The translations under genes were made by a program, and so were the position numbers. DNA of 64,000 nt from Alicyclobacillus mali. Its GTDB lineage: Bacteria > Bacillota > Bacilli > Alicyclobacillales > Alicyclobacillaceae. The stretch lies in assembly GCF_017329565.1 (NCBI RefSeq), contig NZ_JAFMTT010000001.1; one strand, written 5' to 3'. Positions 1 through 8,593 of this stretch are shown piece after piece. Within the stretch, counting starts at the first letter, position 1, and each line of letters begins with the position of its first letter. Below the pieces are notes generated by a model that saw nothing but the letters and a program-made list of their open reading frames with translations, was not told the origin of the DNA and ran no database searches.

Positions 1-1
1 G

Positions 2-379
2 AAGCCGATGGCGCGCATTGTCAGCTACGCGAGCGTCGGTCTTGACCCGAGCGTGATGGGCCTCGGCCCCATCGAGGCGACGCGCCGGGCGCTCAACCGG
101 GCCGGGCTTTCCGTGGACGACCTCGACCTCATCGAGGCGAACGAGGCGTTTGCGGCCCAGGCGCTCGCGGTGGCTCGCGAGCTGTCGTTCCCGGATGACA
201 AGTTGAACGTGAACGGCGGCGCCATCGCGCTCGGTCATCCCATCGGCGCGAGCGGAGCGCGCATCCTGGTCACGCTCCTGTACGAGCTCGAGCGCCGAGG
301 CGGCCGTTTCGGCCTCGCCACGCTGTGCATCGGCGGCGGACAGGGCGTCGCCATGGTCGTGGAGCGCCTTTCGCATTGA
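2..379 (+). CDS. Thiolase (acetyl-CoA acetyltransferase), C-terminal part
   Basis: The reading frame is open from the window edge, so the 5' part of the gene lies outside; about 125 residues are visible. They hold the thiolase C-terminal signatures: EANEAFAAQ, the NGGAIALGHPIGASGARI stretch with the catalytic His, and CIGGGQGVAM with the second active-site Cys. Thiolases split or form acetoacetyl-CoA or longer 3-ketoacyl-CoAs. The gene stands 38 bp before an acyl-CoA synthetase and a leucine-type catabolic operon, so a role in cleaving acetoacetyl-CoA to two acetyl-CoA is likely. That role is inferred from context; chain-length preference cannot be read from this fragment. Confidence 0.93.
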   Translation, partial: KPMARIVSYASVGLDPSVMGLGPIEATRRALNRAGLSVDDLDLIEANEAFAAQALAVARELSFPDDKLNVNGGAIALGHPIGASGARILVTLLYELERRGGRFGLATLCIGGGQGVAMVVERLSH

Positions 380-417
380 CGCACGGACGCGGCCATCACC
401 TTTGAGGAGGGATCCTC

Positions 418-2391
418 GTGGCAGACGAAGTGTTGAGCATGATCGCGAGCGCACGGCTCATCCCGCCACCGGAGGCCTACGCGGCTCGGTCGTATCTCTC
501 GAGCTACGACGAGTACCGGGCGAGATATCAGGCGTCCATCGACGATCCGGCGGCATTCTGGGACGAGATCGCCGACGAGTTGGTCTGGCAGCAGCGCGGG
601 AAGACGGTCATCGCGGGCGAGCTTCCCGATTTTCAGTTCTTTCCCGGCAGCTACATCAACGTCTGCGAGAACTGCGTGGATCGGCACGCGAAGCACCCGA
701 TGTACCGCAACAAGGTGGCGCTTTTCTTCGAAGGGGAGGACGGCGAGCGCCGCAGCGTCACCTACCTCCAGTTGCAGGACGCCGTGTCCCGGTTTGCGAA
801 CGCGCTCAAAGATCTCGGGCTGCGCCAGGGCGACGTGGTCTGCGTGTACATGCAGAACCTCATCGAGACCTACGTCGCGCTCTTGGCGTGTCTGCGCATC
901 GGCGTGCTCTACAACACGGTGTTTGCGGGGTTCTCCGCCGAGGCGCTGCGCGAGCGGATTGTGCGGTGCGGCGCCAAGGCCGTCATCTGCGCCAACGGCA
1001 GCCTCAGGCGCGGCAAGGTGCTGCGGTTGAAGGAAACCGTCGACCGGGCGCTTGAAGGCGTCGAGACGGTGGAGCACGTCATCGTCTACCGGCGTCTGCC
1101 CGATCTCGACACGCCGATGACGCCCGGGCGCGATCTCGACTTTGCGTCGCTCGTCGAGCGCGCATCCCGGGACTGCCCGCCGGCCCTGCTGGAGGCGAAC
1201 GAGCCCGCCTTCCTCATCTTCACGAGCGGAACCACCGGTCGCCCCAAAGGCATCGTCCACGCCGGCGGCGGATTTCTGCTCGGGACATATGCGTACACGA
1301 AGTATCAGCTCGATCTGCGGCCCGAAGACGTGTACTGGAACACGGCGGACATCGGCTGGCTGACATCGCACATCTTTGTGTTGGTGGGCGGCCTCGCCTC
1401 GGGCACCACGACCCTGCTGTACGAGGGTGCGCTGGATTGGCCGAAGCCGGGCAGGCTGTACGAAATGATTGAGCGCTATCGCGTGAACAAGTTGTTTTCG
1501 GCGCCCACCGCGTACCGCATGATGATGAAACACGGCGAGGACGTCGCGCGGCCCTACGATCTGTCGTCACTCGAGCTTTTGGTCTCGGTCGGTGAGCCGT
1601 TCAACCCGGAGGCGTGGCACTGGGTGCGGCGCGTCGTCGGCGGTGACGTCGCCGTCATCAACAACACCTGGGGTCAGACGGAGACGGGCGGGACGCCGCT
1701 CGCGCTGTTGCCCGGCGCGGTGCCGATGAAGCCCGGTTCGTGCGGCGTGCCATTCTTTGGGCACGATCTCGCCGTGGTGGATGAAGAGGGCCGAGAGGTG
1801 CCGGACGGTGTGCCCGGTTATCTCGTCATCCGCCGCCCGTTCCCGTCGCTCGCGCGCGACGTGTACGGCGATCGGAGCCTTTATCTGAACGCGTACTTCT
1901 CGCGCATGCCAGGCCTTTACTTCACCGGCGACAGCGCGGTGCGGGATGCAGACGGCCACTTCTGGGTGCTCGGCCGGGTCGACGACGTGATCAACGTGTC
2001 GGGCCACCGCATTAGCACCATGGAAATGGAGAGTTCGCTCATCCAGCATCCGGCCGTGGTGGAGGCGGCGGTCGTGGGCGAGCCTGACGACTTGAAGGGA
2101 CAGGTCCCGGTGGCGTTCGTGACCCTCGAAGGCGGGTGGCAACCAAAGAGCGACCTGGAGGAGGAGCTGAAGTCGCGCGTCGTGGCGGACATCGGTTCGT
2201 TTGCGCGGCCGGCGCGGGTCTACTTCGTGGAAGCGATGCCGAAGACGCGATCGGGCAAAATCCTGCGGCGGATGCTGCGCGAGATTTTGCAGACCGGCGA
2301 AGTGAAGGGAGACGTCACCGGCCTGGAGGACTGGGAGATCGTGGAACGGCTTTTGCACGATCTGCGCGAGCGCGCGCCGGGCGGTGAATGA
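418..2391 (+). CDS. Acyl-CoA synthetase, acetyl-CoA synthetase-like (ANL family)
   Basis: The 657-residue enzyme activates a carboxylic acid through an acyl-AMP to acyl-CoA. The start is a GTG nine bases after GGAGGG. Visible motifs are the P-loop FTSGTTGRPKG, TADIGW, NTWGQTETGG, YFTGDSAVRDADGH, the hinge GRVDDVINVSGHR and PKTRSGKILRR with the catalytic Lys. Length and the N-terminal part match the acetyl/propionyl-CoA synthetase branch. Where acetyl-CoA synthetases have TWWQTETGG this protein has TWGQTETGG, so the Trp that closes the acyl pocket is Gly and a larger acid is expected. Isovalerate, another branched acid or acetoacetate would fit the operon downstream. The substrate is inferred. 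Confidence 0.9.
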   Translation: MADEVLSMIASARLIPPPEAYAARSYLSSYDEYRARYQASIDDPAAFWDEIADELVWQQRGKTVIAGELPDFQFFPGSYINVCENCVDRHAKHPMYRNKVALFFEGEDGERRSVTYLQLQDAVSRFANALKDLGLRQGDVVCVYMQNLIETYVALLACLRIGVLYNTVFAGFSAEALRERIVRCGAKAVICANGSLRRGKVLRLKETVDRALEGVETVEHVIVYRRLPDLDTPMTPGRDLDFASLVERASRDCPPALLEANEPAFLIFTSGTTGRPKGIVHAGGGFLLGTYAYTKYQLDLRPEDVYWNTADIGWLTSHIFVLVGGLASGTTTLLYEGALDWPKPGRLYEMIERYRVNKLFSAPTAYRMMMKHGEDVARPYDLSSLELLVSVGEPFNPEAWHWVRRVVGGDVAVINNTWGQTETGGTPLALLPGAVPMKPGSCGVPFFGHDLAVVDEEGREVPDGVPGYLVIRRPFPSLARDVYGDRSLYLNAYFSRMPGLYFTGDSAVRDADGHFWVLGRVDDVINVSGHRISTMEMESSLIQHPAVVEAAVVGEPDDLKGQVPVAFVTLEGGWQPKSDLEEELKSRVVADIGSFARPARVYFVEAMPKTRSGKILRRMLREILQTGEVKGDVTGLEDWEIVERLLHDLRERAPGGE

Positions 2392-2459
2392 CCGAATCGA
2401 TCGGAAAGGAATGGCGGCATCCCTAGCGATTGTGGCAAACTGTGCGTTTCAAAATTGAT

Positions 2460-2473
2460 TGCAAGCGCTTGCT
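2460..2473. promoter_or_regulatory. cre-like catabolite repression operator
   Basis: TGCAAGCGCTTGCT matches the CcpA cre consensus TGWAARCGYTWNCW at all but one position, and its core 2461-2472 is a perfect 12-bp palindrome. It lies in the only sizeable gap of the catabolic operon, 45 bp before the acyl-CoA dehydrogenase start. Carbon catabolite control of a fatty/amino acid catabolic operon would make sense. No binding evidence is available. Confidence 0.5.
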
Positions 2474-2517
2474 TATTCGGCTACAGTGAAAGGTGAGAGC
2501 GAAGGGAGAGGGACCGC

Positions 2518-3651
2518 GTGGACTTTGATCTCACCTCGGAACAAAAGATGATTCGGGATACGGTGCGCGAGTTTGCGGAGGCCGAGATCGCGCCGCACGC
2601 CGCGGAGTGGGATAAGACCGAGCACTTCCCCATCGAGGTGTTTCGCAAGATGGGCGAGCTCGGCTTCCTCGGCCTGCCCATCCCGGAGAAGTACGGCGGC
2701 GCGGGCGCCGACATGATCTCGTACTGCCTGGCCGTGGAGGAGATTGGTCGGGCGTGCGGCGGAACGGGGCTCAGCTACGAGGCACACGTGTCGCTCGCGT
2801 GCACGCCCATTCTGCTCTACGGGACGGAGGAGCAGAAGCAGCAGTACCTCGTCCCCATGGCGCGCGGCGAGGCGCTCGGTGCGTTTGGCCTGACGGAGCC
2901 TGGCGCCGGATCGGACGCCGGAGGGACGCGGACGACGGCTGTCCTGGAAGGCGACGAATGGGTCATCACCGGCAACAAGATCTTCAACACGAACGGCGGC
3001 TATGCGAAGTACGTCGTGCTCACCGCGGTGACGGATCCGGCGTCGCGCGGCATCAGCGCGTTCATCGTGCCGACGGATGCCGAGGGCTTCTCCGTAAGCA
3101 AGCCGTATGAGAAACTGGGCATGCGGGCGTCCAACACGGTGGAACTGATTCTCGATCACGTCTGCGTCCCGAAGGAGAACCTGCTCGGCCCGCTGAACGC
3201 CGGGTTCAAGCAGTTCCTCTCGACGCTGGACGGCGGGCGCGTCGCCATCGCGGCGCTGGCGGTCGGGATTGCGAGGGCGGCGTTCGAGACGGCGCTCGCG
3301 TACGCCAAGACGCGGGTGCAGTTCGGGCAGGCCATCAGCAAGTTCCAGGCGATTCAGCACAAGCTTGCCGACATGGCCATGCACATCGATCTCGCCCGGA
3401 ACGCAGTGATGAAGGCGGCGTGGCTGAAGGATCAGGGCCGGCCGTACACGCTGGAGGCATCCTACGCCAAGCTGTTTGCGTCCGAGATGTGCTCGCGGAC
3501 CTGCGAGCAGGCGATTCAGATCCTGGGTGGATACGGCTACATGTGCGAATACCCGGTGGAGCGCCACTATCGCGACGCGAAGCTGATTGAGATTGGCGAG
3601 GGCACGTCGGAGATTCAGCGTCTGGTCATCGCGCGCCAGTTGGGCTGTTAG
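2518..3651 (+). CDS. Acyl-CoA dehydrogenase (isovaleryl-CoA-type by context)
   Basis: This 377-residue FAD enzyme oxidises acyl-CoA to the 2-enoyl-CoA. The GTG start follows GAAGGGAGAGGG. Seen: the FAD-binding loop AFGLTEPGAGSD, the middle-domain FNTNGGYA region, the GGYGYMCEYPVERHYRDAK signature and the C-terminal GEGTSEIQRL stretch. Glu361 in that stretch sits where medium- and short-chain dehydrogenases carry the catalytic base; classical isovaleryl-CoA dehydrogenases have a small residue there and take the base from elsewhere. The operon context (methylcrotonyl-type carboxylase, HMG-CoA lyase) argues for isovaleryl-CoA as substrate, as with the Bacillus yng cluster, but the active site is of the general type. 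Confidence 0.9.
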   Translation: MDFDLTSEQKMIRDTVREFAEAEIAPHAAEWDKTEHFPIEVFRKMGELGFLGLPIPEKYGGAGADMISYCLAVEEIGRACGGTGLSYEAHVSLACTPILLYGTEEQKQQYLVPMARGEALGAFGLTEPGAGSDAGGTRTTAVLEGDEWVITGNKIFNTNGGYAKYVVLTAVTDPASRGISAFIVPTDAEGFSVSKPYEKLGMRASNTVELILDHVCVPKENLLGPLNAGFKQFLSTLDGGRVAIAALAVGIARAAFETALAYAKTRVQFGQAISKFQAIQHKLADMAMHIDLARNAVMKAAWLKDQGRPYTLEASYAKLFASEMCSRTCEQAIQILGGYGYMCEYPVERHYRDAKLIEIGEGTSEIQRLVIARQLGC

Positions 3652-3662
3652 GAGGGGGCGGC

Positions 3663-5003
3663 ATGTTCGCCAAGGTGTTGATTGCCAACCGGGGTGAAAT
3701 CGCAAGGCGCATCATTCGCACCTGCAGGCGCCTCGGCATCGCGACCGTTGCCGTCTATTCCGACGCGGACGAGAAAGCGCTTCACGTCCGCGAGGCGGAT
3801 GAGGCCGTGCGCATCGGAGAGGCGCCGGTGGCGAAGAGCTACCTGAACATCGAGGCCATCCTGCAGGCGGCCGAGCAGACTGGCGCCGAGGCCATTCACC
3901 CGGGCTACGGACTGCTCAGCGAAAACGCCGATTTTGCGCGAGCCGCGATGGAACGGGGCATCCGCTTCATCGGGCCTTCGCCCGAAGCCATTGCGGCCAT
4001 GGGCAGCAAGGTGGCGGCGCGGGAGACGGTGAAACGCGCGGGAGCTCCCGTCGTGCCGGGGAGCGAGGGCGCGGTGGCGAGCGCCGACGAGGCTGCGCGC
4101 ATTGCGGCCGAGATCGGCTATCCGGTGATGCTCAAGGCGTCATACGGCGGCGGCGGCATTGGCATGCAGGTGGTGAACTCGGAGGAGGAGCTGCGCAAGG
4201 CGTTCGCGTCAAACTCCGCGCGCGCCAAGGCGTACTTCGGCAACGGCGAGATGTTTTTGGAGAAGCGCGTGCAAAGGCCGCGACACGTGGAGATTCAGGT
4301 CTTGTGCGACGGACAGGGCCACGGCGTGTATCTGTGGGAGCGCGAGTGCTCCATCCAGCGGCGCCATCAGAAGGTCATCGAGGAAGCGCCGTCCCCGTTT
4401 GTCGACGAGGCGCTTCGGCGGAGGATGGGAGAGGCGGCGCTCGCCATCTGCCGGGCCATCGGCTATGAGAATGCGGGCACGCTCGAATTTCTCGTCGATG
4501 AGGAGAAGCATTTTTATTTCCTCGAGATGAACACGCGCCTGCAGGTCGAACACCCCGTCACCGAGATGATCACTGGGCTCGATCTCGTCGAATGGCAGCT
4601 GCGCATTGCCGCCGGTGAGCCGCTCGGGTTTGGGCAGGACGACATCCGGCGGGACGGCCACGCGATTGAGTGCCGGGTGTACGCCGAAGATCCCGAGAAG
4701 ATGCTGCCGTCGCCCGGCACCATTGCGCGCATGGTGTTGCCCGAAGGCGAGGGCATCCGAAACGATGTCGGCGTGGAAGCGGGCTCGGACATCACACCGT
4801 TTTACGATCCGATGATTGGCAAGCTCGTTGCGCACGGCCGGGATCGGGCCGAGGCCATCGATCGCATGAAGCAGGCGCTTGACACGTATGTCATCGAAGG
4901 CATCCGCTCGAATCTGCCACTTCTTCGGGCCGTCGTCGCATCGGAGCGGTTCGCCGCGGGGGACACCACGACCGACTTTTTGGAATCCTGGGGGAAGCGT
5001 TGA
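3663..5003 (+). CDS. Biotin carboxylase subunit of an acyl-CoA carboxylase
   Basis: The 446-residue protein charges carrier-bound biotin with bicarbonate using ATP. It shows the N-terminal ANRGEIARRIIRTCR motif, the ATP-grasp glycine loop KASYGGGGIGM, ERDCSIQRR-type residues (here RECSIQRRHQK), the metal/ATP site EFLVDEEKHFYFLEMNTRLQVEHPVTE (shown in part) and the GHAIECRVYAED segment. AGGAGG lies six bases before the ATG. It lacks a C-terminal biotin domain; the carrier is the separate 71-residue protein that follows. With the carboxyltransferase further down it most likely forms a 3-methylcrotonyl-CoA carboxylase, although propionyl- or acetyl-CoA carboxylase cannot be excluded from the sequence alone. 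Confidence 0.92.
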   Translation: MFAKVLIANRGEIARRIIRTCRRLGIATVAVYSDADEKALHVREADEAVRIGEAPVAKSYLNIEAILQAAEQTGAEAIHPGYGLLSENADFARAAMERGIRFIGPSPEAIAAMGSKVAARETVKRAGAPVVPGSEGAVASADEAARIAAEIGYPVMLKASYGGGGIGMQVVNSEEELRKAFASNSARAKAYFGNGEMFLEKRVQRPRHVEIQVLCDGQGHGVYLWERECSIQRRHQKVIEEAPSPFVDEALRRRMGEAALAICRAIGYENAGTLEFLVDEEKHFYFLEMNTRLQVEHPVTEMITGLDLVEWQLRIAAGEPLGFGQDDIRRDGHAIECRVYAEDPEKMLPSPGTIARMVLPEGEGIRNDVGVEAGSDITPFYDPMIGKLVAHGRDRAEAIDRMKQALDTYVIEGIRSNLPLLRAVVASERFAAGDTTTDFLESWGKR

Positions 5004-5015
5004 GGAGGGTGCGTC

Positions 5016-5231
5016 ATGGCAACTGTGCAGGCAACGATGGCGGGCATCGTGCTCCGCGTGCTGGCTCAGCCGGGCCAACCCGTCGAGGCGGGCCAAGACG
5101 TCGTCGTGCTCGAGTCGATGAAGATGGAGATCCCCATTCCGGCCGAACAGGCCGGCGTGGTGGCCGAAGTGTTGGTGAACGAAGGCGACTTCGTCAACGA
5201 AGGGGACGATCTCGTCCGACTGGAAAGCTGA
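5016..5231 (+). CDS. Free-standing biotin carboxyl carrier protein
   Basis: This is a 71-residue single biotinyl domain. The biotinylation motif ESMKMEI is present with the acceptor Lys in the middle, flanked by the two beta-hairpin halves typical of the fold (GIVLRVLAQPGQPV before, AGVVAEVLVNEGDFV after). It starts 12 bp after the biotin carboxylase stop with a good AGGAGG site. Such stand-alone carriers occur in Bacillus yngHB-type operons, where they serve the neighbouring biotin carboxylase and carboxyltransferase. Confidence 0.93.
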   Translation: MATVQATMAGIVLRVLAQPGQPVEAGQDVVVLESMKMEIPIPAEQAGVVAEVLVNEGDFVNEGDDLVRLES

Positions 5232-5250
5232 CGCGGAAGAGGGCGATGGC

Positions 5251-6156
5251 ATGGGAGAACGCGTGTGGCTGCGCGAGGTCGGGCCGCGTGACGGGCTGCA
5301 GAACGAACCGGGCGTGATCGACATGGCGGTCAAGGTGGAGCTCGTGGAGCGGCTGATGGACGCAGGGCTTCGGTCCATCGAAGTCTCTTCGTTCGTGCAT
5401 CCGAAGTGGATCCCGCAGCTGGCGGACGCTGACCAGGTGTTCGCGCGCATTCGGCGCAGACCCGGCGTGGAGTTGTCGGCGCTTGTGCCGAACGAGCGCG
5501 GGCTCGCAAGGGCACTCGCGGCGAAGGTGGACGCGGTGCACGTGTTCATGTCGGCGAGCGAGTCACACAATCTGAAGAACATCAACAAGACCATCGCGGA
5601 GACGTATCCCGTGTTGCGCCCCGTGATTGAAGGGGCCAAGGCGGAGGGGCTCGTGGTGCGTGGGTACGTGTCCACCGTTTTCGGCTGTCCGTACGAGGGG
5701 AAGGTGCCAGTGTCGCAGGTCCTCTCCGTGGTCGAGCGCCTGCTGGAGCTTGGCGTCGACGAGGTGGCGCTCGGCGACACCATCGGCGTGGCGGTACCCA
5801 CGCAGGTGGCAGAGGTCGTGCGCGAGGTGGAGCGCATCGTGCCTCTGGATCGCGTGTCGCTCCACTTCCACGACACGCGCGGGATGGCCATCGCCAACCT
5901 CTACGCGGGCTTTCTCGCCGGCGTGCGGCGGTTTGACGGATCCATCGGAGGACTCGGCGGTTGCCCCTACGCGCCCGGCGCGTCTGGAAACGTGGCCATG
6001 GAGGACGTCCTCTATCTCCTTCACGGCATGGGCGCGGAGACGGGCGTCGACGCCGAGCGGTATCTGGACGTCGTCGCCTGGTTGGAAGGGATGCTCGGGA
6101 GGCCGTTGGCGAGCCACGCGCGCCAAGTCGCAAGAAGTGCATGTCAGACAACGTGA
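5251..6156 (+). CDS. mvaB: Hydroxymethylglutaryl-CoA lyase
   Basis: The 301-residue TIM-barrel enzyme splits 3-hydroxy-3-methylglutaryl-CoA into acetoacetate and acetyl-CoA. Diagnostic residues are REVGPRDGLQNEP at the N-terminus (metal and catalytic Arg-Asp), SFVHPKWIPQLADA, the metal-binding HFHDTRG, and GGLGGCPYAPGASGNVA, which holds the catalytic Cys loop. The length is that of bacterial HMG-CoA lyases. It lies between the carboxylase subunits, which is strong evidence that the operon runs the leucine end-pathway and that the carboxylase is a methylcrotonyl-CoA carboxylase. Confidence 0.95.
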   Translation: MGERVWLREVGPRDGLQNEPGVIDMAVKVELVERLMDAGLRSIEVSSFVHPKWIPQLADADQVFARIRRRPGVELSALVPNERGLARALAAKVDAVHVFMSASESHNLKNINKTIAETYPVLRPVIEGAKAEGLVVRGYVSTVFGCPYEGKVPVSQVLSVVERLLELGVDEVALGDTIGVAVPTQVAEVVREVERIVPLDRVSLHFHDTRGMAIANLYAGFLAGVRRFDGSIGGLGGCPYAPGASGNVAMEDVLYLLHGMGAETGVDAERYLDVVAWLEGMLGRPLASHARQVARSACQTT

Positions 6157-6171
6157 GGGAGGGTTGACGCC

Positions 6172-7698
6172 GTGGCGGACGAGCGGTTGGAACAGATGCG
6201 AGCGCGCGCGACAGCGGGCGGCGCGGCGAAGTATCACGAGAAGAATCGAGAGCAGGGCAAGCTGTTTGTCCGCGAACGACTCAGGCTGCTCCTGGACGAC
6301 GGCCTGGAGGTGGAGGACGGCCTGTATGCGAACTGCGCGGCGGACGATCTGCCGGCGGACGGCGTGGTGACCGGCATCGGGCGCATCCACGGGCGGAAGG
6401 TCGCCATCATGGCCAACGACAGCACGGTCAAGGCGGGAAGCTGGGGCGCGCGGACGGTCGAGAAGATCGTCCGCATCCAGGAAACCGCGGAGAAGCTGCA
6501 CATCCCGTTGATCTACCTCGTGGATTCGGCCGGCGCGCGGATCACGGATCAGGTCGAGATGTTTCCCGGCAGGCGAGGCGCAGGGCGAATCTTTTACAAC
6601 GAAGTCCGCCTGAGCGGCCACATCCCGCAGATCTGCCTGCTTTTCGGCCCGTCTGCCGCCGGCGGCGCGTACATTCCCGCCTTCTGCGATCTCGTCATCA
6701 TGGTCGAAGGCAACGCGAGCATGTACCTGGGCTCGCCGCGCATGGCGGAGATGGTCATCGGGGAAAAGGTGACGCTCGAAGAGATGGGCGGCGCGCGCAT
6801 GCACTGCACCGTGAGCGGGTGTGGCGACGTGCTCGTGCAAGACGAGCCGAGCGCCATCGAGGCCTGCAGGCGGTACCTGCGCTACATGCCGGATTCGTAC
6901 CTCGGGCGTCCACCCATGGAAGACCCGCGCGATCCGGCGCCGTCACCGCGCAGGGCCTCGGAGATTGTGCCGAAGAATCCGAACGTGCCGTTCAACATGT
7001 ACGACCTCATTGATCGGCTGATCGACGAGGGCTCGTGGTTCGAAGTCAAGGCGCTGTTCGCGCAGGAGATCATCACGGGGCTCGCGCGCATCGCCGGTCG
7101 GCCGGTCGGCATCATCGCGAACCAGCCGCGCGTCAAGGGTGGCGTGCTGTTCGTCGACTCCGCGGACAAAGCGGCGCGTTTCATTGCGCTGTGCGACGCC
7201 TTCCATATCCCCCTCCTCTTCCTGGCGGACGTGCCCGGGTTCATGATTGGGACGAAGGTGGAGCGCCAGGGCATCATTCGCCACGGGGCCAAGCTCATCG
7301 CCGCGATGTCGGAGGCCACCGTGCCGAAGATCTCCGTCATCGTGCGCAAGGCGTACGGCGCGGGGCTGTACGCGATGGCGGGGCCTGCGTTTGAGCCGGA
7401 CGTCTGCATCGCGCTGCCCACCGCCGAGATCGCCGTCATGGGGCCGGAGGCGGCCGTGAACGCGGTCTACGCCAACAAGATTGCGGAACTGGAGGAGCCC
7501 GAGCGGTCCGCGTTTGTGAAGGAGAAGCGTGAGGAGTACCGGCGCGACATCGACATTTACCGCCTGGCGTCCGAACTCGTGGTGGACCACATCGTGGACG
7601 CGGATGAACTCCGGGACGAACTCATCCGCCGATTTGCGATGTACGAAGGGAAATCGGTCGCGTTCGGGCACCGGAAGCATCCGGTGTATCCGGTTTGA
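6172..7698 (+). CDS. Acyl-CoA carboxylase carboxyltransferase subunit
   Basis: This 508-residue protein moves carboxyl from biotin to an acyl-CoA and is built of two crotonase-fold halves. It carries GGAYIPAFCDLVIMV and AGARITDQVEMFPG in the N-terminal half and VDSADKAARFI, GFMIGTKVERQGIIRHGAK and the oxyanion-forming KAYGAGLYAMAGP in the C-terminal half. The GTG start follows GAGGGAGGGTT. The arrangement matches MccB/PccB-type beta subunits. Substrate is assigned by context as 3-methylcrotonyl-CoA. Its stop is 14 bp before the next start, so the two are probably translated together. Confidence 0.92.
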   Translation: MADERLEQMRARATAGGAAKYHEKNREQGKLFVRERLRLLLDDGLEVEDGLYANCAADDLPADGVVTGIGRIHGRKVAIMANDSTVKAGSWGARTVEKIVRIQETAEKLHIPLIYLVDSAGARITDQVEMFPGRRGAGRIFYNEVRLSGHIPQICLLFGPSAAGGAYIPAFCDLVIMVEGNASMYLGSPRMAEMVIGEKVTLEEMGGARMHCTVSGCGDVLVQDEPSAIEACRRYLRYMPDSYLGRPPMEDPRDPAPSPRRASEIVPKNPNVPFNMYDLIDRLIDEGSWFEVKALFAQEIITGLARIAGRPVGIIANQPRVKGGVLFVDSADKAARFIALCDAFHIPLLFLADVPGFMIGTKVERQGIIRHGAKLIAAMSEATVPKISVIVRKAYGAGLYAMAGPAFEPDVCIALPTAEIAVMGPEAAVNAVYANKIAELEEPERSAFVKEKREEYRRDIDIYRLASELVVDHIVDADELRDELIRRFAMYEGKSVAFGHRKHPVYPV

Positions 7699-7712
7699 GA
7701 GGGGAGACGGCC

Positions 7713-8495
7713 GTGGAACAGCCGATTGTGTGGCACAGGGGAGACGACGGGATCGCGGAGCTCGTCCTGAATCGGCCGGATGCGATGAACGCGCTCAATT
7801 ACGCGCTGCTCCGCGCGCTGGAAGATGCCGTACGCGAAATCGCGGACGACCGCGGCGTGCGTGCCGTGATCGTGCGCGGGGAAGGCAAGGGGTTCTGCGC
7901 GGGCGCGGACCTGAAGGAGCGGCGCGGCTTGGGGCCCGACGAGGTGCGGCGCAACGTGAGCCTGACGCGCGAGGCGTTCGATCGCGTCGCGCGCCTGCCG
8001 CAGCCGACCATCGCGGTCCTGCACGGATTTGCGTTCGGAGGCGGGCTGGAGCTTGCGCTGGCGTGCGACTTCCGCATCGGCACCCGCGATCTTCGGCTTG
8101 GGCTGACGGAGACGTCGCTCGCCATCGTGCCCGGGGCGGGCGGGACGCAGCGGCTGGCTCGCCTCATCGGGCCGACGTGGGCCAAGTGGATGATCTTCAC
8201 GGCGGCGCGCATCGACGCGGAGCGCGCGCAAGAGCTCGGCCTCCTGTTCGAGGTGGCGGATACGCGCGAGGCCGCGATGGACGCCGCGCGATCGCTGGCC
8301 CGTGCCATCGCCCAAAACGGGCCGGTCGCGGTGCGTCAGGCGAAGTGGGCCATCGATCGCGGCCTGGACGTCGATCTGGCGACGGGGCTTGCCATCGAGG
8401 ATGCGGCATACGAGGGCGTTCTGCCGACGGCGGATCGGCTGGAGGCGCTTGCCGCGTTCGCGGAAAAGCGCAAGCCACAATTCCGCGGAGAATAG
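7713..8495 (+). CDS. Enoyl-CoA hydratase, methylglutaconyl-CoA hydratase type
   Basis: The 260-residue crotonase-family protein has the oxyanion-hole segments GKGFCAGADLKER and HGFAFGGGLELALACDFRI and the signature LTETSLAIVPGAGGTQRLARL, which is the pattern of AUH-type methylglutaconyl-CoA hydratases with the catalytic Glu pair. I chose GTG 7713 because AGGGGAG lies seven bases before it; an in-frame TTG at 7695 has no ribosome site. The gene closes the operon and supplies the step between the carboxylase product and HMG-CoA. Confidence 0.9.
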   Translation: MEQPIVWHRGDDGIAELVLNRPDAMNALNYALLRALEDAVREIADDRGVRAVIVRGEGKGFCAGADLKERRGLGPDEVRRNVSLTREAFDRVARLPQPTIAVLHGFAFGGGLELALACDFRIGTRDLRLGLTETSLAIVPGAGGTQRLARLIGPTWAKWMIFTAARIDAERAQELGLLFEVADTREAAMDAARSLARAIAQNGPVAVRQAKWAIDRGLDVDLATGLAIEDAAYEGVLPTADRLEALAAFAEKRKPQFRGE

Positions 8496-8502
8496 GCGGC
8501 GT

Positions 8503-8554
8503 GGGCGCCGGACTATCGCATTGCGCAACGCGCGAGATGGACTGCCCGGCGCCC
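8503..8554. terminator. Probable bidirectional terminator hairpin
   Basis: GGGCGCCGG (8503-8511) and CCGGCGCCC (8546-8554) are perfectly complementary and lie between two convergent genes. There is no T-run, so this is a weak call; the 34-base loop contains a further GC-rich repeat. Confidence 0.35.
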
Positions 8555-8593
8555 TGAGGTGGAACCCGGCTCACCGTTCAGAGCACGATGGCC

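Noticed and set aside
4209..5897. A 562-codon minus-strand frame
   Set aside because: Antisense to the biotin carboxylase, carrier and HMG-CoA lyase genes, all well supported.
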